This document shows, in pieces, positions 15,504-16,478 of a DNA stretch of 16,478 bases (positions within the stretch are counted from its first letter, which is position 1; every line of letters starts with the position of its first letter). The notes beneath the pieces are model-generated. The model did not search any database and had not been told where the DNA came from. It was given only the letters and a program-made list of their open reading frames with translations. The DNA comes from Glomus cerebriforme (Eukaryota > Glomeromycota > Glomeromycetes > Glomerales > Glomeraceae). The DNA lies in assembly GCA_003550305.1 (NCBI GenBank), contig QKYT01000364.1:79471-95948 (forward strand), in the 5' to 3' direction. The position numbers were made by a program, and so were the translations under genes.

Positions 15504-15840
15504 GATGAGACACAAAGTGCCGAATTTGCAATCCATCTATTTGCCGAAGACATTTCGCAATCCATTCCCTCACTTTTTGATTGCCAGGGATGAGGCACGA
15601 AGTGCTGAATTGGTNGCCCAGATGTGCAATCCACCTTTCATGACCCTTTTGATTGCNNNAAATGAGGCACGAAGTGCCGAATTGGTGACCCAGATGTGCA
15701 ATCCTGCCTTCCATAACCCTTTTGATTGCCAAGGATAAGGCATGAAATGCCGAATTTATGCCTATTCTTGCAATNCCGCCCCTTATATGTCCTTTTTGAT
15801 TGTTGAGTGAGGCACATGCGGAGTGTCGAATTGGTTCAGG
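15504..15840. repeat. about 72-bp minisatellite with a palindromic core
   Basis: Units start at about 15504, 15589, 15661, 15734 and 15806 (steps 85, 72, 73, 72). Each has GATGAGGCACGAAGTGCCG, GAATTGGT, CCCAGATGTGCAATCC and CCCTTTTGATTGC blocks. The core GGCAC-GAA-GTGCC is a perfect small palindrome in the third unit and becomes GGCAT-GAA-ATGCC in the fourth. Open frames of about 100 codons on both strands over this array (15424-15738) are by-products of the repetition. Confidence 0.8.
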
Positions 15841-16229
15841 CTATACTGTTTTCATACNATTTTTCATGTATTCTCCTGAACCTTTCTGCCTTTCCAACCT
15901 CTTTCCTGCCTATCGGTGGTAGGCCACTCAAGTGAAATTTCTCTTTTCTTTCCTATATATAATTCTGCTTGAGTGGGTTACCATAAACTTGCTTGTTTTC
16001 GNCTTCTAGCTCTTNTTCCTGCATATTTACTACTTCAGGATATCTTTGCATCGATTGCTTTTGGGTATTACTTTATATATTTATTGCATGTTCATGCTAG
16101 TAATCTGTTTAGAGGCCAGAATGGCGTATACTTTTTTATTTCATTTTTGAGTCATACATATTACTTTTTTTATTTTGAAGATTTACAGTTTTCTATGTAA
16201 TTTTATACTTGCTTCTTGCATATACTACC
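15841..16229. promoter_or_regulatory. noncoding, possible promoter of the gene at the right edge
   Basis: An inverted repeat GGTAGGCCACTCAAG (15918-15932) / CTTGAGTGGGTTACC (15968-15982), 13 of 15 paired, brackets a C/T-rich tract (TTTCTCTTTTCTTTCC) and CTATATATAATT at about 15953-15964, which looks like a TATA box. The 75-codon frame 15973-16200 is rich in Phe/Tyr/Leu and probably not a gene. Confidence 0.4.
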
Positions 16230-16478
16230 ATGCTATCTGCGCAAAAAAAAGAAATCCCCAAGGCCTGGCCCTAAAACAATAAATGAAGTAACCAGGCTCT
16301 TCTCTGGTTTAGCGGACCTTGATTATGAGCCTGGTCATATTGATCATATATACTTTCAATATCTATCCAATAATAAAAATGATATCTCTCTTCTAGGCGC
16401 CTATCATCCTGAAGAGATTTATTCAAAATATATAGTTCGGGTGGCAGAGAAGGGTTTTACAGTTGTCGACCACCCATC
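16230..16478 (+). CDS. 5' part of a gene running off the window, unknown function
   Basis: Frame 1 is open from 16201 to the edge and reads KKKKSPRPGPKTINEVTRLF, DLDYEPGHIDHIYFQYL, ISLLGAYHPEEIYSKYIV and EKGFTVVDHP, a balanced, protein-like composition. There is no ATG in this frame. The nearest ATG (16230-16232, MLSAQ...) is one base out and meets the frame at a run of eight A (16243-16250); seven A would fuse them. So either the run is miscounted, a true one-base frameshift exists, or the first exon lies upstream. After the basic start the protein looks soluble. I do not recognise the family. Confidence 0.55.

Noticed and set aside
15424..15738. Long open frames on both strands
   Set aside because: They follow the 72-bp minisatellite, whose period is a multiple of three; repeats of the same peptide, not a gene.
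14880..15840. Possible CRISPR array
   Set aside because: Repeats are contiguous long units without unique spacers, in a eukaryotic-type context.

Overview
The window looks like gene-poor, repeat-rich nuclear DNA of a fungus, most likely an arbuscular-mycorrhizal fungus of the Rhizophagus type. The reasons are very AT-rich DNA, short introns (about 50-80 nt, GT...TAG), FAR1-type MULE, pogo/Tigger and hAT-like transposon remains, and several degenerate genes whose motifs (SAM domain, paired RING-like Cys/His clusters, CPxC...W...YYxxC modules, an EVWYD nuclease-like tail) recall families I associate with that lineage. The assignment is inference; no marker gene or rRNA is present. No complete tRNA, rRNA or CRISPR array was seen.

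Layout: 1-114 is the tail of a gene ending in a CCHC zinc knuckle. 479-1341 is a dead MULE/FAR1 transposase, itself carrying a small insertion flanked by a 9-bp duplication. 1419-1832 is an almost intact hAT-type MITE with an 8-bp target duplication. 2031-2472 (-), 2926-3919 (+, SAM domain, four exons), 4632-5900 (-, nuclease-like tail) and 6662-7164 (+) are broken relics of lineage-type genes, separated by noncoding DNA, a palindrome cluster and a 57-bp tandem repeat.

The only complete gene is at 7759-8749: two exons joined by a 64-nt intron give a 308-residue protein of unknown function, with a TATA box upstream and a poly(A) signal downstream. From 9207 lies a RING-like gene that has been inactivated. 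A 2.76-kb pogo/Tigger element (10708-13470), with TA target duplication, terminal inverted repeats and a degenerate spliced transposase, sits a few codons before its stop. Ignoring the element, the host frame closes at 13493-13495.

The last 3 kb is a different kind of DNA: less AT-rich, with most of the ambiguous bases. It holds hAT-like ends full of CGGTT repeats, two related foldback elements (one with 121-bp arms that match without a mismatch), a 47-bp tandem repeat, outward-facing transposon-end-like sequences and a ~72-bp minisatellite whose units carry a small palindrome with paired changes in both arms. An open frame of unknown function runs off the right edge.

The genes do not form an operon or pathway. 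The coherent story is transposon invasion and decay: where the ancestral residue can be guessed from family motifs, many premature stops are explained by G:C to A:T transitions (Trp, Arg or Gln codons turned into stops). No new functional system is proven; the strongest leads are the paired-change palindromic repeats and the homogeneous foldback.
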